A DNA stretch of 64,000 nt from Ceriagrion tenellum. Its lineage: Eukaryota > Arthropoda > Insecta > Odonata > Coenagrionidae. The notes below the pieces were generated by a model that made no database searches, was not told the origin of the DNA, and saw only the letters and a program-made list of their open reading frames with translations. This document shows, piece after piece, positions 59,213 to 64,000 of this stretch. Within the stretch, counting starts at the first letter, position 1; each line of letters starts with the position of its first letter. Both the position numbers and the translations under genes were made by a program. The stretch covers positions 140,483,747-140,547,746 of the forward strand of contig OY720636.1 of NCBI GenBank assembly GCA_963169105.1, in the 5' to 3' direction.

Positions 59213-59490
59213 GAGAGAATGATAACTTAGGTATCTTGCGCCATTGGGTGATGCTTAGTAAACTGGGGAGGGAAGTCTTGTTTTGAGAATTGAGTGGAAC
59301 AGACGGAGAGATACCCGGGTATTGTTATAGCCTACCATCAAAGCAACTCAGGGGATATCGTGAGCATACATTAACACTCTATAAAGTTGCCAAGATGAAG
59401 GCAATGCAGCTACTAAAACCCAAGAGTATAACAAATTAACTCAGAAAATGAGAAAATCAAGGAAACTTAAGCTCTACGGCTTCATAGAAT

Positions 59491-60200
59491 TGACAAAATA
59501 GGGTGAGAATTTTTCTCCAATGGCCGCAACTATTGGCACCACTCGTCAAAAGATAGAAAAGATAAAATTTTCTGTGTTGGTTTAACGGTAGCGTCAGTGA
59601 CCAACCACAGCCTCTCAACCAGAATACCCTTGTGAAGGTTTACGGGAACGTTAATTCCTCGCCAGTGACCATTCACAGGCACACACTCAACCCAATTAGG
59701 ATCCTTCATAGGGCTTTAGAAACCCCGTTAAGGGTGCCTGAGTTATGATCACAAACACACAGAGTAATCACCCTCACAAGCACTCACAAAATCACTCACT
59801 CACACATTCAACAACTTCTGGGAGAGTCAGGCTCGAGATGAGCTTGGTCAAAGGAATAAACGAGAAAAGACGAGGGTGTGCGTCGGCCGCAAGGTGGCCC
59901 TCTTCAGCGAACTGAAGGGAAAAGACACTAACAACACAAGGTTGATAGTGACTATCCTTAACGGAGTCTCTAAAGCCCTGTGAAGGATCCCAATTGAGTT
60001 GAGTGTGTGTGTCTGTGAATGGTCACTGGCGAGGAATTAACGTTCCCGTAAACATCCACGAGGGTATTCTGGTTGAGAGGCTGTGGTTGGTCACTGACGC
60101 TACCGCTAAACCAACGCAGTAAATATTTTCGTTTCTATCTTTTGACGAGTGGTGCCAATAGTTACGGCCATTGGAGAAAAATTCTCATCCTATTTTGTCA
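59491..60200. mobile_element. 710-bp foldback element
   Basis: Two inverted arms of about 243-245 bp (59491-59733 and 59956-60200) start with TGACAAAATAGG-TGAGAAT and differ only by scattered changes. A 222-bp spacer contains CACTCACA-type repeats and a CTTCAG-CGAA-CTGAAG hairpin. No coding capacity and no clear target duplication are visible. A foldback transposon or long-TIR MITE is likely; a local inversion-duplication is the alternative. Confidence 0.8.
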
Positions 60201-63200
60201 GAAAATAAGGAAAAATTAACAAAGAAGACGGGAAAGCTGGATAAAGGCTCTCAACATAAGAGTCCATTGATAAGAGCATCAAAATGAGTTCCCGAAAAGC
60301 TGGCGGTGGAGGCAAACGCTTAAGGTCAAAAGAATGGATAAAAGGAAAAATGAAGAGAATGCATGATAGAAACAGGATAATGGGCCGTCCGGTATCACAG
60401 GAAAGAGACTCAAAGAATCTGATGGATTTGTTGCGAATAGAGATCCATGGAAATTGTTAGTGATGTGACATTAAGGGAAATCTAGGATAAATGAAGGGAT
60501 CCAAATGGGAAACGCAAGAGAAGATGAATTCAAGGAACAAGACTAGGTGACTATAAAAGGATACTCATTAAGATAACGCTGGCAGACCATCTCAAAGTGC
60601 CGGACTAGATCACCGGGAAACTGAAAATCAAGCAGGCTGTTTAACTACAGGACACATCAGATACAAAAAATGCACAGGCATATGTAGATCGTAGAAGACC
60701 AAGATGCAGAATAAGCTCAACCTTAAATAACACAAACATATAGATATCCAGTCATCCGCTGACCTCTTGCTGGAGATATTTTGAAAATTTACTCCACAGA
60801 AAACTTTTTGGAGTGGCCAAGTCAATTTCAAACGGTAAGAGAGATATTGTGAAGGACAAGAGTGAGAAGTGCACAGGAAATAATTACGTGCAGGGGTATA
60901 ACAAATTTGTCATAGACAAAAATTGACAAATTTTCACATCGACCCCCTTTAGAAATGTAAATATGGAGAAAATCACTGCGGATTAGCGCAACATTATGTG
61001 GTCAAAAATAGGTATACACTTCACTTCCACGAAGACCGTCTTACAAAAAGCAGTTACTCGTATACCAGAGCTGGAACGCAAATGAATGACGTCGCTTAAT
61101 ACGGAGCAGAAATTTACGAAAACAATGCACCTTCGTTACGTGAGTTGAAAGGGTTTATAATTTGGGGCATTCCTTTAACTATTTCGTCCTGGATGCGAGT
61201 CCTCGTCATTATTCTGCACGGAGTACCTTCATCTTTCCCGAGCAGCTCCGCTCTTCAGGAGATTGTCGTCGTCGCTTAGGAGATTGTCGATCGGACGGAC
61301 GACCGTCGCCTGCTGAAAAAAAACTGACGCAAGAGATGCGAATTTCGGGCGCAGAATTTAATGTTACGACCGTCGTCGTCCCTTCAGTCTCGGCGAGCGC
61401 AATTGTCGTTAAATGATCCAACCGCCCTCGTCCTCATTCCAGCCTCGCCACAGCGGCCACACTTTAAGGGAGTTTGAACGGGATATCGCTGCGAATACAA
61501 TTCAATGAACGTGGCATGACTGTAAACATAAAGATCTCATCTCTCCTGGTAAACCAAAATACCGAGGTTGCCAACTGAACGAAATTCTCTTCTCTATACT
61601 TGAACTATCAACGTAATATCAATTCCAAATCGAATTTCTTGTAATAGGCTGGAGATATAAGATAGTCGTCAAATCTTTTTTATTTTGACCTTCGCGCTAC
61701 TTTTTAGGCATAATAATTTAAGCCGTTATTCATAGGATGCGGCGAACCTGAGGGTTCTAGTGGGACACTGTTGAAACAATTGAGTAGTCATGGCTAACAG
61801 ATTAAGTTATAAATGTAAGGGTACGTGCATTTCGCGTGGTATCAATTACTTTAGAAATAAATTCGTCATTGATAGAAATAATTTCATCACGATACTACTT
61901 GTTACACAGTCTCACAAAAGACTTCAATGCGGTAGGCATTTTCAGAGTACAGCGTGGAGCCAATACGTCAATTTTAACCTTCAAATTCGAATTTTTAGTC
62001 AAGGACGGAAAATAACTATCAAAAAAGTAAATTCTGAGGTCATTTGTATTGCTGTAATTTCTTCCTACGCCATACAACACCATTAACTTTAACATTAAAT
62101 TTCAAATGGACTTTAAAATGACTCGGTATATATCTCGCAAAGAGTGCCTCAAGTACGACCTCAAAGATACATATACTTATGTGCACATAATGAAAAAATC
62201 CTCTGAACAAATGGATTTTTTGATGCATCAAGTCGTCGCTCAAGAACGCGAAGCCTTGATGTGCTTGGGTCACGATACGACAATAAAAGTTCACTTGACC
62301 CAGTCTGCAGAGCCAAGGGTGTAATTGATTTTCTTGCTCTTATGTGAGATGCAATTCAAAGCTAATACTTGACGTTAGTTCGTAGCAAAACTATTTTCCG
62401 CGGACTTTATGGACTTTCTGCGGACCTGCTCACTCCCTTGCATGTCACCAATTTCATTCCTCTGGTGAGCGTACTAAATAAAACGACTAAATTAAACCGC
62501 AAGGCTATTACAACAAACTTGATTTGGCGTTCTATTTACGTTGCTGGTCAGTAAATGGAGGAAAGGACTCCGTTAAATTAGATGCAGAATCATTTCCCGC
62601 TCACGTTAAGTATATACGTTCTACGAACCAAAAGGATAAGTTATAATTTCTTTCTTTTGGCTCAGTCAAGAAAATGTTACGGATGTTGATTTAAGGAGAA
62701 GGCTCTTTTTACTGTGTCCTATAGAGGGGAAGGTGGTGATCTGAGGTTATGTTACGGCTTTGCTTTTACGAATCTAATTAGATAGGCATTTAGTTGCACC
62801 CTAAACTGTATTTCAATATTTTTTTTCGTTACCTTCGGAAGAAAAATCTGAATTTGGAGCACTCATACCACCTCGAATTTCCCTCCTAATCAATTGTCCC
62901 TTATAAATAATTAAATTGACTAGGTAATTTTGTCTCAAATTTTATTTCGACCGACCGGTTTCATATCATCGCATTGGCGACATCCTCCTGGAGATATGGC
63001 CTATGCCGGATCAAACCAGTTGTTCAAAATAAAAACGTGTGAATAATTATCGTAAATTTGAATTTTATCGTGGAGCTTAACAAAGTATAACCCATAACCA
63101 TTGAATTTGTCTCCTAGGTGTGATCTTATATATTTTGTACGCGGTGAGCATGGATAATATCAAATTTAAAAAATTAATGTAGTCTTGGATTTTTTAATCG

Positions 63201-64000
63201 AGCATTCCCAAAATTTATGAAAACTATGACATATTGTTTACGGTTTATTTTTCAAAAACCGTCCCCAAGATCATATTCAGCGGTTAGCACAAGTTGATGA
63301 GCGGACTCCTGGCTGCCGAAATGTTTCTTATTGGTAGACGGCAAACGTTTCTTTCATTGCCGCATGGCTCTAGCAAGAACATTCCATACATTCAGTTAAG
63401 TATAGACTCATCCCATGGGTCACTTAACAAACTGTACAAAGCATGGTTCACCGAAAATTCCGATGCGCAATCTTCCAGAAATATATGACAACTGACGTAA
63501 GACTTTAAGGGGAAGTAAATGAAATCTTATGCCATCTTATTTAGGGAGAAGATGACGTCAGCATGTGACCAATATCGCTATCCAAGTAATGTTTGAAGGG
63601 CCGTTTTCTGCGGAAAGAGAGAGGTCAGAAGAGCTGCCATAAATTTCGCAAGCGTTAATTGTTTATGTAGAGGTTTCCCATTTCTTTTCATTTCTAAAAA
63701 GTATCACACTGGCACGTTTGGATTCTCATTCCACACAACGCGTTTTGTATACCCGACGCAGTTGTAAAAAATACACAAGAGAAAGCGAATTCATTGACCA
63801 CGCATTAATAATCTTTGAGTACCACATGGTAAGTTATACATTCTGGGCATGCTCCATCGATCTGCCTTCCCCACCTTGAGGTTGCTCATAAGATATTCCG
63901 AAGATTTAAGCTATTATCGTCCGGCTACATAATACATGATTAAATACTATCTCGGAATGAAAACGATGCAGATATGTTCCCCCATTAATAAAAGTCACTT
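60201..64000. other. No convincing gene
   Basis: A CpG-rich stretch lies at about 61190-61460, and open frames at 61790-62086 and 62106-62324 (plus) follow it. They resemble nothing I know and have no clear splice links. The rest is unassigned AT-rich DNA. Confidence 0.4.

Overview
This is an AT-rich eukaryotic (almost certainly arthropod, probably insect) nuclear window. It holds one clear protein-coding gene and a long repeat-rich flank. The evidence is a gene split into 12 coding exons by consensus splice sites, plus debris of typical insect transposons: non-LTR retrotransposons, Penelope-like, hAT, pogo/Tigger and mariner elements, and tRNA-derived SINEs. A 200-N block at 2182-2381 is a scaffold gap. 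I see no bacterial-type operon, CRISPR array or functional tRNA/rRNA gene.

The gene (5034-25867, minus strand) encodes mitochondrial delta-1-pyrroline-5-carboxylate dehydrogenase (P5CDh / ALDH4A1), the NAD+-dependent enzyme of the second step of proline breakdown. I assembled the coding sequence exon by exon. It sums to 1707 nt (568 residues plus stop) with every splice phase matching, and both catalytic residues are present (Glu319 in GECGGKN, Cys353 in GQKCSACS). Eleven introns are inferred. Ten are GT-AG and intron 5 is best read as GC-AG.

The introns carry most of the interpretable surprises. Intron 6 holds three apparently identical 827-bp tandem units (19028-21508). The repeat junction lies inside a SINE, which itself sits inside a non-autonomous hAT element, so the order of events can be read: hAT, then SINE, then tandem duplication. 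Intron 11 holds a broken partial duplicate of the terminal exon and its acceptor (5797-5896), and a 1.3-kb pogo/Tigger-like element with transposase remnants. Intron 10 holds a mariner-type transposase remnant and a probable Tigger-like element.

From about 26 kb to 64 kb I find no convincing conventional gene. This flank holds fragments of several non-LTR retrotransposon families (29.4-32.3, 38.7-39.2, 41.3-43.9, 46.0-47.4 and 59.0-59.2 kb). It also holds a Penelope-like reverse transcriptase fragment (48.5-49.5 kb) and a probable Penelope C-terminal remnant (32.7-33.0 kb). There is a palindromic Penelope-LTR-like structure (40.0-40.2 kb), a MITE carrying the start of a MADF-like reading frame (44.9-45.5 kb), a small hAT MITE (50.7-51.0 kb) and a 710-bp foldback element (59.5-60.2 kb). 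Two places could be parts of a host gene but are weak: a 43-nt candidate exon at 35.1 kb, and a CpG-rich TATA-containing island at 39.5-39.8 kb.
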